From CAADGU01 sp035444285 (GTDB lineage: Bacteria; Chloroflexota; Anaerolineae; Promineifilales; Promineifilaceae), in contig DAOMOK010000010.1 of NCBI GenBank assembly GCA_035444285.1, positions 186,001 to 250,000 of the forward strand: a DNA stretch of 64,000 nt, given 5' to 3'. This document shows positions 26,512 through 33,541 of this stretch, one piece after another (the first letter of the stretch is position 1; each line of letters starts with the position of its first letter). The position numbers and the translations under genes were made by a program. The notes under the pieces were generated by a model. That model saw only the letters and a program-made list of their open reading frames with translations. It did no database searches and was not told the DNA's origin.

Positions 26512-27702
26512 ATGTTTGAAATTTCCCCTGACATGCAAAAAATACTGTTCACCATCCGCAGCTTTGTGGATGAAGAGTTGATTCCCCTGGAAGCCGAGTT
26601 TCTGGGCAAGGAGTTTACAGACCTGGAGCCGGTGCTGGTCGAAAAGCGGCAGAAAGTGAAGGAGCTAGGTCTATGGCTGCCGCAAATCCCCAAAGAATAC
26701 GGCGGCCTGGGGCTGACGCTGTTTGAACACGGCCTGGTCAGCCGGGAATTAGGGCGCACCCCCATCGGTCATTACACCTTCAACTGCCAGGCCCCCGACG
26801 CCGGCAACATGGAAATCCTGATCGAGCATGGCACGGCCGAACAAAAAGAGCGTTTCCTCACGCCGCTGTTGCGCGGCGAAATTCGCAGTTGTTTTTCGAT
26901 GACGGAGCCAGAGTTTGCTGGCTCCAACCCGGTGATGATGGGCACCACGGCCGTGCGCGAAGGCGATAGCTATATCATTGATGGCCACAAATGGTTTACG
27001 TCTTCGGCCGACGGCGCATCATTTGCCGTGGTCATGGCCATCACCGACCCCCACGCCGAAAACAAACATCTACGCGCCAGCCAGATCATTGTGCCGTTGG
27101 ACACGCCCGGCTTTGAACTGGTGCGCAACATCTCCATCATGGGCGAGGCGGGCAGCGGTTGGGCCAGCCACGGTGAGGTGCGTTACCACGAAGTGCGCGT
27201 ACCACTGAGCAACCTGCTGGGCGCAGAAGGGGCCGGCTTTGCCATTGCCCAGGAGCGGTTGGGGCCGGGCCGTATTCACCACTGTATGCGCTGGCTGGGC
27301 ATTGCCGAACGCGCCTTTGACCTGATGTGCGCCTATTCGCTGCGCCGCCAGATTGCCCCCGGTAAAACGCTGGCTGATCAGGGCACAATTCAGGGCTGGA
27401 TTGCTGAAAACCGGGCGGCGCTCAATGCGGCTACACTGTTGGTCATGGACACAGCGCAGAAAATTGACAAACACGGTCAATACGCCGTGCGCGACGATAT
27501 TTCACTGATTAAGTTTCATGTCGCCGGGGTGTTGCAACAGGTGCTCGACCGCGCCCTGCAGGTACATGGTGGCCTGGGCATGACGGACGACACGCCCATT
27601 GCCTGGTGGTACCGCCACGAACGCGCGGCCCGCATTTATGATGGGCCGGACGAAGTACATAAATGGTCGGTCGCCCGCCGTATTTTGCAGCAATACCGAT
27701 AA
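26512..27702 (+). CDS. Acyl-CoA dehydrogenase
   Basis: A 396-residue flavin-dependent acyl-CoA dehydrogenase of normal length. FAD and substrate regions are visible as CFSMTEPEFAGSNP, DGHKWFTSSADGA and the C-terminal VHGGLGMTDDTPIAWWYRHERAARIYDGPDEVH. The IYDGPDEVH ending resembles the ACAD10/11-type branch rather than the short-chain YEGTSQ type. It oxidises acyl-CoA to enoyl-CoA and passes electrons to ETF. GGAGG lies 6 bases before the start. No ETF or other beta-oxidation genes are nearby, so chain length is not predictable. Confidence 0.93.
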   Translation: MFEISPDMQKILFTIRSFVDEELIPLEAEFLGKEFTDLEPVLVEKRQKVKELGLWLPQIPKEYGGLGLTLFEHGLVSRELGRTPIGHYTFNCQAPDAGNMEILIEHGTAEQKERFLTPLLRGEIRSCFSMTEPEFAGSNPVMMGTTAVREGDSYIIDGHKWFTSSADGASFAVVMAITDPHAENKHLRASQIIVPLDTPGFELVRNISIMGEAGSGWASHGEVRYHEVRVPLSNLLGAEGAGFAIAQERLGPGRIHHCMRWLGIAERAFDLMCAYSLRRQIAPGKTLADQGTIQGWIAENRAALNAATLLVMDTAQKIDKHGQYAVRDDISLIKFHVAGVLQQVLDRALQVHGGLGMTDDTPIAWWYRHERAARIYDGPDEVHKWSVARRILQQYR

Positions 27703-27712
27703 CACGAAGCCT

Positions 27713-27746
27713 AGACCTGACAGGTTTTTAGAAACCTGTCAGGTCT
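27713..27746. repeat. Family D inverted repeat
   Basis: AGACCTGACAGGTTT and AAACCTGTCAGGTCT flank a short T/A centre. It follows the acyl-CoA dehydrogenase and ends 6 bases before the convergent membrane-protein stop. The sequence is almost identical to the 24684 copy. Confidence 0.9.
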
Positions 27747-27752
27747 TGACGG

Positions 27753-28040
27753 CTAACGGTAGCGCCGAATCTGTTTGCGGTTGCCGTAACCGCCACCAGA
27801 GTAGGCGCTGATGTCTATCAAGAAGCCAAAGAGAACAATGACCCAGCCAAAGCCCATCACGCCATCAGATGTCCAGGCGGCCAGATAGGCCAGCATCGTC
27901 CAGGGCAAGAACAAGAATCCCAGACACGACAGCAGAAAAGAGTTGATGGCCAGGTTAAAGCGCAGGGGATCCATCAGATACCAGGCAATCAGGGCAAAAC
28001 GGGGGCCTAAAAACACCAGGATCGTCACTAAACAGCACAT
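27753..28040 (-). CDS. Small conserved membrane protein
   Basis: A 95-residue hydrophobic protein with three likely membrane spans (about 4-20, 30-55 and 62-80) and a basic C-terminal tail ending NRKQIRRYR. The LGPR, LGFLFLPWTM and GFGWVIVLFGFLIDI patterns recall a family of small uncharacterised membrane proteins in Actinobacteria and Chloroflexi. AAGGAG precedes the start. No function can be assigned. Confidence 0.75.
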   Translation of the reverse strand: MCCLVTILVFLGPRFALIAWYLMDPLRFNLAINSFLLSCLGFLFLPWTMLAYLAAWTSDGVMGFGWVIVLFGFLIDISAYSGGGYGNRKQIRRYR

Positions 28041-28118
28041 ATTACTCTCCTTTTGTCACGATGTAGTGTTCGGTACGTTCAACTCGCTATCCGGTCGCAA
28101 GATCGGAACAAAATCAGC

Positions 28119-29552
28119 CTACTCTATCTGGCTTATGCCTAAGGCGTTGAGCATGGGGCGAAACTTGAGGGCTGTTTCGTCCCACTCTTTTTGGGGCTGG
28201 GAATCGGCCACAATGCCGGCCCCGGCATGAAGCCAGACGCGCCTGTCCTGGGCAATGGCGGAACGAATGCCCACCGCAAATGCCCCATCCAGGTGGTGAT
28301 CCAGCCAACCCACTGGGGCCGCATACCAACCGCGGGGTACCGGTTCAGCCTGGGTGATGTAGGGCAACGCCAGATGGCGGGGCGTGCCCCCTAAAGCGGG
28401 TGTGGGGTGCAGAATTTCGACCAATGGTAGGACGCCGGTTGGTTGGGTTAAACGGCCGTAAACCGGCGTATACAAGTGCTGGATATACCCCAGGCGCAAC
28501 ACATCGGGCTGGTCGGGCATCTCTAAGGTCGTGACAACCGGCGCCAGCCGCCGCCGGATGGAGTCCGCCACGACGGCATGTTCATACAAATCCTTCTGGC
28601 TGGCGAGCAGTTCATGGGCCAACACCTCATCTGCGGCGGGTGTTGGGCCACGCCGGATTGAGCCAGCCAGGGACATGGTGTGCAGGTCACGGCCGTGTAC
28701 CTGCACTAACAACTCCGGCGTAGCCCCATAAAAGGCATGGTATGGCCGGGGTTCAAACAAAAAGCGAAAACAATCGGGGTAGGTCTGGTTCAGGAAAGCC
28801 AACGCCCCGGCCACATCTACCGGCGCGCCAAACCACAGCTCACACACCCGCGAGAGGACTACTTTGTTGAATGTACCGGCGCGCATCACGGCCGTGGCCC
28901 GTTCAATCATCTCCTGCCAGACAGCATAAGACATAGGGTAATCTATCTGCTGAAGGGCCACACCACCTGGTGCGGGCGGCGATTCACTTTGCAGCAGCGC
29001 CAGCCGCGCCAATAATGCCTCTCGCAGTGACAATTGTGTTTCGGCCACATCTTCCTCGGCTGTGATGACGGCATTGATCGTCAGCCAGCTTTCATCACCG
29101 ATCTGGGCCAGTTGGTAATGGGGCAAAATGAAGTGCGCCGGGTGAAAAAAAGCCCAGGTATTATCCGGCACAAAATCATCGGCAAAAGAAAACCCGCCAA
29201 ACAACCGGGGCGCAGCCAGCGGTTGGCCGTTATCTTCAAGAATGGCGTATTGAAACAGAGCTTTTGCCTGCTGGGCAATGGAATGAAAACGTTCTGGCCC
29301 CCAGGCGCGTAAATCAGCCGCCACCCCAAAACCGGCCAACGCCACCTCGTCATGCGCCGCCTGCCAGAAAAAGCGTTCGCGCCCCTGACCCTGGCGCAAA
29401 AACGCCGCCGCCGTCACACCCGGCGCGGCAATCGTGGTGCTGACAATGTGAGATTGGGAATTGGCGATTAGAGATTGCTCAACCTCCAACCCCTCAATTT
29501 CCCAATCTCCCAATCTCCAATCTCTAATCTCCACCTTCTTCAAACCCCACAC
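28119..29552 (-). CDS. Isochorismate synthase (menaquinone/siderophore entry)
   Basis: Chorismate-binding enzyme; the open frame is 477 residues. Signatures are FNKVVLSRVCEL, SLAGSIRRGPT, LLASQKDLYEHAVV, HLYTPVYGRL, LHPTPALGGTP and HAGAGIVADSQPQKEW. It converts chorismate to isochorismate, the first step of menaquinone synthesis (MenF) or of catechol siderophores. No other men or ent genes are in view. The start is unresolved: there is no ATG, the first GTG is at 29552, and codons 9-36 are a family A repeat. TTG 29513 or 29489 or GTG 29417 are alternatives. It overlaps the TetR gene end, so coupled translation is likely. Confidence 0.85.
   Translation of the reverse strand: MWGLKKVEIRDWRLGDWEIEGLEVEQSLIANSQSHIVSTTIAAPGVTAAAFLRQGQGRERFFWQAAHDEVALAGFGVAADLRAWGPERFHSIAQQAKALFQYAILEDNGQPLAAPRLFGGFSFADDFVPDNTWAFFHPAHFILPHYQLAQIGDESWLTINAVITAEEDVAETQLSLREALLARLALLQSESPPAPGGVALQQIDYPMSYAVWQEMIERATAVMRAGTFNKVVLSRVCELWFGAPVDVAGALAFLNQTYPDCFRFLFEPRPYHAFYGATPELLVQVHGRDLHTMSLAGSIRRGPTPAADEVLAHELLASQKDLYEHAVVADSIRRRLAPVVTTLEMPDQPDVLRLGYIQHLYTPVYGRLTQPTGVLPLVEILHPTPALGGTPRHLALPYITQAEPVPRGWYAAPVGWLDHHLDGAFAVGIRSAIAQDRRVWLHAGAGIVADSQPQKEWDETALKFRPMLNALGISQIE
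29449..29533. repeat. Family A inverted repeat at TetR/isochorismate synthase junction
   Basis: GTGAGATTGGGAATTGG on the left pairs with CCAATCTCCCAATCTCC on the right. Its right end supplies the TetR stop codon (GAT TAG), and the rest is read in frame as the N-terminal extension of the isochorismate synthase. Confidence 0.85.
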
Positions 29553-30135
29553 TGCGTAGTAATACCGGCAGCAGCGTATTCATAATGCGCGCCGGTTCCG
29601 GTTCGCCGGTGTAGACCCAGCGAATAATCACGCCGTACATGGCCCCCATCCAGGCATAGGCCACCACTTCCGTATCCACCGGCGCAATGTCACCGACAGC
29701 AATCGCCTCCTGTAAATAGGTCTCGATCAGCCGCGCAAAACGGTCATTGATTTCGTTGCGCTTGTTCTCAAAAGCAGCGCCCAGACCCACCGCCTGCACA
29801 AGAAGGAGCTTGGCCGGGCGTCGGTAACGGCCGAATGTATCCAGACACGTCTCCAGCGCCACCCGCACACGGGCTATGCCGGCTTCTTCGTGAGCAATGG
29901 CTTCTGTCACCCGCCGTTCTAACAAATCAGCAAATTGGTCTACCAACGCCAGAAAAAGCCGCTCTTTGTTAGGAAAATGGAAATAAATGGCTCCTTTGGA
30001 GGTGTGTGATTCCTCCACAATTTCGTCCAGCCGGGCATCGTGGTATCCCTTGCTGGCAAATATATCCAGCGCCGCATCCAGGATGCGGGATTTGGTGGCT
30101 TCTGGGTCACGGGGGGGTTTGGTACTCTCTTCCAT
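29524..30135 (-). CDS. TetR-family transcriptional regulator
   Basis: A 203-residue TetR regulator. The N-terminal helix-turn-helix (about 18-62) reads RILDAALDIFASKGYHDARLDEIVEE followed by TSKGAIYFHFPNKERL. The C-terminal ligand-binding half is AcrR/FadR-like. It is probably a repressor of its own operon with the isochorismate synthase. The 40-base palindrome immediately upstream (30139-30178) would cover its leader. The ligand is unknown. The AGGTG of that palindrome is the only visible ribosome binding site. Confidence 0.9.
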   Translation of the reverse strand: MEESTKPPRDPEATKSRILDAALDIFASKGYHDARLDEIVEESHTSKGAIYFHFPNKERLFLALVDQFADLLERRVTEAIAHEEAGIARVRVALETCLDTFGRYRRPAKLLLVQAVGLGAAFENKRNEINDRFARLIETYLQEAIAVGDIAPVDTEVVAYAWMGAMYGVIIRWVYTGEPEPARIMNTLLPVLLRSVGFEEGGD

Positions 30136-30138
30136 ACA

Positions 30139-30178
30139 TATACACCTGACAGGTCTGGTGAGACCTGTCAGGTGTATA
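30139..30178. repeat. Family D palindrome in front of TetR gene
   Basis: TATACACCTGACAGGTCT and AGACCTGTCAGGTGTATA form a perfect 18-bp stem with a GGTG loop, ending 4 bases from the TetR start codon. Its position makes it a candidate TetR operator. Its core is also a dispersed repeat (24684, 27713). Confidence 0.85.
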
Positions 30179-30242
30179 CAGACCCACCAGTCTGTTATGT
30201 GGAAGATAGCACAAAAGTGACAGGGGGCAAGTGATAGACGAT

Positions 30243-30275
30243 CACCATTACACCATTACACCATTACACCATCAC
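30243..30275. repeat. Tandem ACCATTACAC units
   Basis: The 10-mer CCATTACACC is repeated about three times. It overlaps the C-terminus and stop codon of the Ada-like gene, which reads HAVMV and stop. Confidence 0.7.
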
Positions 30276-31121
30276 CGCATGAGCCGCTTCCCAGCCAATG
30301 ATCGCTTTTTTGCGGGTGACGCCCCAGTGGTAGCCGCCAAAATCACCGCTTTTTTGGATGACGCGGTGGCAGGGGATGAGGTAAGCGATGGGGTTATGAC
30401 CTACGGCCGTGCCCACCGCCCGTACTGCCTTCTCCTGCCCTGCCGCCTGCGCCAGCGTACCATACGTCACCAACGCCCCCAGCGGCACACGCAGCAAGGC
30501 CATCCACACTTGTATTTGAAAATTAGTCCCCTTGAGATATAGAGGTAAGGGTGCTTTTTGGTCGGCAGGAGAGAAGATTTGTTTCACGGCCGTTTCCGTC
30601 CCTCCCACATCTTCCACCAACATAGCCTGGGGCCAGGCATGGGCCAGATCATCGAGGGCAGCGGCACGGCCGTTGCCCAGCAGAGCGCCCGTCACAAACG
30701 AAAGACCACAAATACCCCGTTCTGTTTCCGCCAGCAGCGCCTCGCCAAAGGGCGTGGGATGAAAACCATACCGAATAGTCAGGCCAGCGCCTCTGGTTTT
30801 GTATTCGCCAGGCGTCACCGCTTCGTGGGTCACAAACAAGTCATGCAGGCGACCCGGCCCGGAAAGCCCGGTCGCAAACGCCGCTTCCAGAATGTTCTGT
30901 GATTCAGCCAACACTTGTTTGGCGTGTTGCATTGTCAGGTACTGCCCAAAACGTTTAGGGCTGATGCCGGCCCACCGGGTAAACAGTCGCTGAAAATGAT
31001 ATTCACTCAGCCCCACATGGGCGGCCACATCGGCCAGAGCCGGTTGATTCTGGTAATTTTCTTCCAGATAATGAATCGCTTTTTCAACAAGAGCGTAATC
31101 AGTAGATGCCTGAACAAACAT
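30264..31121 (-). CDS. ada: Ada-like AraC/O6-alkylguanine-DNA alkyltransferase
   Basis: A 285-residue fusion of an AraC-type helix-turn-helix domain (about 10-105, ALADVAAHVGLSEYHFQRLF) and an O6-alkylguanine-DNA alkyltransferase (about 115-285). The acceptor is C251 in the PCHRV motif. It lacks the N-terminal zinc-Cys phosphotriester domain of E. coli Ada, so methyl-phosphotriester sensing is not expected. It repairs alkylated guanine and may regulate its own gene. ATG 31121 has GGAGG 8 bases upstream and is preferred to ATG 31145, which has none. Confidence 0.9.
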   Translation of the reverse strand: MFVQASTDYALVEKAIHYLEENYQNQPALADVAAHVGLSEYHFQRLFTRWAGISPKRFGQYLTMQHAKQVLAESQNILEAAFATGLSGPGRLHDLFVTHEAVTPGEYKTRGAGLTIRYGFHPTPFGEALLAETERGICGLSFVTGALLGNGRAAALDDLAHAWPQAMLVEDVGGTETAVKQIFSPADQKAPLPLYLKGTNFQIQVWMALLRVPLGALVTYGTLAQAAGQEKAVRAVGTAVGHNPIAYLIPCHRVIQKSGDFGGYHWGVTRKKAIIGWEAAHAVMV

Positions 31122-31158
31122 GAGTAAAGCCTCCATCGTTACCATTGAAATTAGGGTT

Positions 31159-31194
31159 TGAGATTGGAGATTGGAGATTGAATTTCCAATCTCT
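31159..31194. repeat. Family A inverted repeat, short copy
   Basis: AGATTGGAGATTGGAGATTG with a mirrored CCAATCTCT arm lies upstream of the Ada-like gene. Confidence 0.8.
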
Positions 31195-31401
31195 GCTAAC
31201 TGTAACAGAGCCGCCCGCCATTCTCCACCCGATTCTTGCGATAGGATGAGGTTCGGACGGCTTTCGGACGGCCGTGTCCTACACTAGCGCCGATTAACAT
31301 ACAAAACGGGTTGATTGTAGCCGCACACGTAAAAAGAACCGGCTAAAGGCATGGCTACCGGCCAAAATTTATATGGACGAGAGGATTCTAGTCCTGATTC
31401 A

Positions 31402-31431
31402 TTGACAACCTACCCGTTACGGCGGTACGAT
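31402..31431 (+). promoter_or_regulatory. Candidate promoter for the L7/L12-PQQ protein
   Basis: A perfect TTGACA (31402-31407), an 18-base spacer and TACGAT (31426-31431). The leader to ATG 31531 would be about 90 bases. Confidence 0.4.
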
Positions 31432-31530
31432 TCCGCCTGCGATTCACAACACCGCTGTCCGTGAACATGGCAGTTGGCAGTTGGTGGTTAGTATAAGCAA
31501 CGAACCCAACCACCTTTCAAAGGAGATAAC

Positions 31531-33432
31531 ATGACCCAAGTGCAAGCCCTTAAATGCCCATCCTGTAATGCCTCAATGGATTACGACGGCCGTTCCGAAA
31601 CCATCCGCTGCGAATTCTGCGGCACGACGATCATCGTGCCTGAAACCATGCGCGCCGGTACATACCAAACCGGTTATATGGGCGGTGAATCACCAGAAAA
31701 GGCGCAGGCCATCCACCAGATTTTGGAACTGGTGCATCACGGGCAGAAAATTGAAGCCATCAAACTATACCGGGAAACCTTCGGCGTCGGGCTAAAAGAG
31801 GCCAAAGATATTGTGGATGGGCTGGAAATGGGCAAACCGACGGCCGTCACCTATACCACCGTCTCCAGCAGCGGAAACAGCAGTTGTGGCTGCCTGGTAG
31901 CCATCGTCATTATCCTGTTCACTTTCGGTATTGTGGTAGCAGCCCTGGTGCCTTTTGCCACCATCACCCAGGTGATAGAAGACCCGCAAACATTCATCCA
32001 GCAAGTATCTGAAGGCGACATTCAAACTTTTGTTCAGGAAGTGAGTGTGCAGGTAGCCACCGTGAATCGAAACATTCAAAATAATCCGCTGGTGGTCACC
32101 AGCGGCGGCGATGGCCTGGGTTCTGACCTGATGGTAGAAAACTGGCAGTACAGCAACAATGTCAACAACATTTTCCTCAGCTACACAGAAGAAAATGACG
32201 GCCGTCGTACTGTGCGCTGGGAAACACAAGTGGGCGATTCCAGCAACAATCTGGACTTCAACGTCACCTATGATAACCAACACATCTATCACACCAGCGG
32301 CAGCACTCTACGCGCCCTCGACCGGGCCAGCGGCGAACAGGTCTGGCAGGCCAACCTCAGCGACATTGTAGACCGGCGTTGTTATGGCTGCCTGCGCTCG
32401 GAACAGGGCGTTGTGGTCGCCCTGACGGCCGATAACACTCTCTACGGGCTAAATGCCAAAACCGGCCAAACTTTGTGGCAGGCCCGTCTGGAAAATGACA
32501 CCCCCGTTTACATGGAAGAAGGGTTTGTGGCTGTCACTATCCTACATAATATGGCGGCTGTTTTGGATGAATCTGAAAAAGCCGGTTCTTTTGGTTTTGC
32601 GCTCAAACTATTCAACCTCAACAGCGGTGAACTGGTACACGAACTCATTCCCATGTGCCCGGATGATGGCAACTTCTTTGATCCGGCCCCCTTTGGTTAT
32701 TATGATCAGGTTTTTGCGGATGAAGCCCAGGATCGCCTCTTCTTTCTGTTTGGCACATCCATCAATGGCGCGGAATGCCTGGAAGAGTGGGACCCGGAAA
32801 CCGGTAAACCCATCTGGCAATCTCGCCTGCCCGGAGATGCCAGTATCTCCTCGTCCATTGGTCGGGGGATTGTCACCGAGTGGAACTTCTCGCCTTATTT
32901 TGCCTTCAACGGAGACATGCTGCTGCTGCCATCTTATGATTCTGGCAGCCAGGGCATAGCCGCCATGAACTTAAACGGCGGTGAGCTCCAGTTTTACGTG
33001 CAGGGGGACGATTATGAACTATGGCCGATGGGGATGCAGGGAAACACGGCCGTCGTCTGGGGCGAACGGCAGCGCGGCACCAAACAGATCGAGGTGTGGG
33101 GGCTGGATGCAACCAGCGGCGAACGCCTGTGGCAGCACCCCCTCAAAGCGCAATATCTATTTGAAATGGACCCGTTTGATGATAAATGGACATATGAGCT
33201 GACGAACAACGGCCTGTACATTGTGCAGCTTTTCGCCACGCCTGACCCACCGGAATTGTTGGTGCAGTCGCTCAATACCAGCACGGGCGCGCTCAATTAT
33301 GAAGTAAAGAATACATTGGCCGATGATTTTTGGCGCGGTATTACTCGTTCGCCCAGCCATCTGTACCTGACCATCCGGGCGTTGGTCGGCGTAGACTTAC
33401 AAACCGGCAATGCCACAACGGAGTGGCCGTAA
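31531..33432 (+). CDS. Zinc-ribbon/L7-L12-like/PQQ-propeller membrane protein
   Basis: A 633-residue protein of unusual build. A zinc ribbon is formed by C9-x2-C12 and C27-x2-C30. Residues about 58-102 resemble the ribosomal L7/L12 C-terminal domain (AIKLYRETFGVGLKEAKDIV). One membrane span (about 121-143) follows, then an outward PQQ/quinoprotein-type beta-propeller (about 190-630) with blades such as LRALDRASGEQVWQA and LYGLNAKTGQTLWQA. No PQQ enzyme residues are evident, so the propeller is probably a binding or scaffold domain. AAGGAG lies 5 bases before the start. The architecture suggests coupling of an outside sensor to a cytosolic protein-binding head, which is inference. Confidence 0.8.
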   Translation: MTQVQALKCPSCNASMDYDGRSETIRCEFCGTTIIVPETMRAGTYQTGYMGGESPEKAQAIHQILELVHHGQKIEAIKLYRETFGVGLKEAKDIVDGLEMGKPTAVTYTTVSSSGNSSCGCLVAIVIILFTFGIVVAALVPFATITQVIEDPQTFIQQVSEGDIQTFVQEVSVQVATVNRNIQNNPLVVTSGGDGLGSDLMVENWQYSNNVNNIFLSYTEENDGRRTVRWETQVGDSSNNLDFNVTYDNQHIYHTSGSTLRALDRASGEQVWQANLSDIVDRRCYGCLRSEQGVVVALTADNTLYGLNAKTGQTLWQARLENDTPVYMEEGFVAVTILHNMAAVLDESEKAGSFGFALKLFNLNSGELVHELIPMCPDDGNFFDPAPFGYYDQVFADEAQDRLFFLFGTSINGAECLEEWDPETGKPIWQSRLPGDASISSSIGRGIVTEWNFSPYFAFNGDMLLLPSYDSGSQGIAAMNLNGGELQFYVQGDDYELWPMGMQGNTAVVWGERQRGTKQIEVWGLDATSGERLWQHPLKAQYLFEMDPFDDKWTYELTNNGLYIVQLFATPDPPELLVQSLNTSTGALNYEVKNTLADDFWRGITRSPSHLYLTIRALVGVDLQTGNATTEWP

Positions 33433-33538
33433 TCGGTAATCGGTAATCGGTAATCGGTAATCGGTAATCCGTAGTCCGTAATCCGTAATCCGATAACGGG
33501 TTACGGATAACGGGTTACGGGTTACGGGTTACGCCTCA
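33429..33538. repeat. Mixed family F/B repeat block
   Basis: Five GGTAATC units and four CCGTAATCCG units face GGATAACGGGTTACGGGTTACG units. The 110-base block forms a long imperfect hairpin, starts in the stop codon of the upstream gene and ends right at the start codon of the acyl-AMP ligase. Confidence 0.85.
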
Positions 33539-33541
33539 CGT

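Larger units (their letters stand above)
31122..31530. other. Intergenic region with repeat and promoter
   Basis: This 409-base gap between divergent genes holds a family A hairpin (31159-31194), a GGACGG direct repeat around one ACGGCCGT (about 31250-31280) and the promoter at 31402-31431. I see no RNA gene or open frame I would trust. Confidence 0.6.

Noticed and set aside
33429..33538. CRISPR-like direct repeats
   Set aside because: Units of 8-10 bases abut directly and have a mirrored arm; there are no spacers or cas genes.
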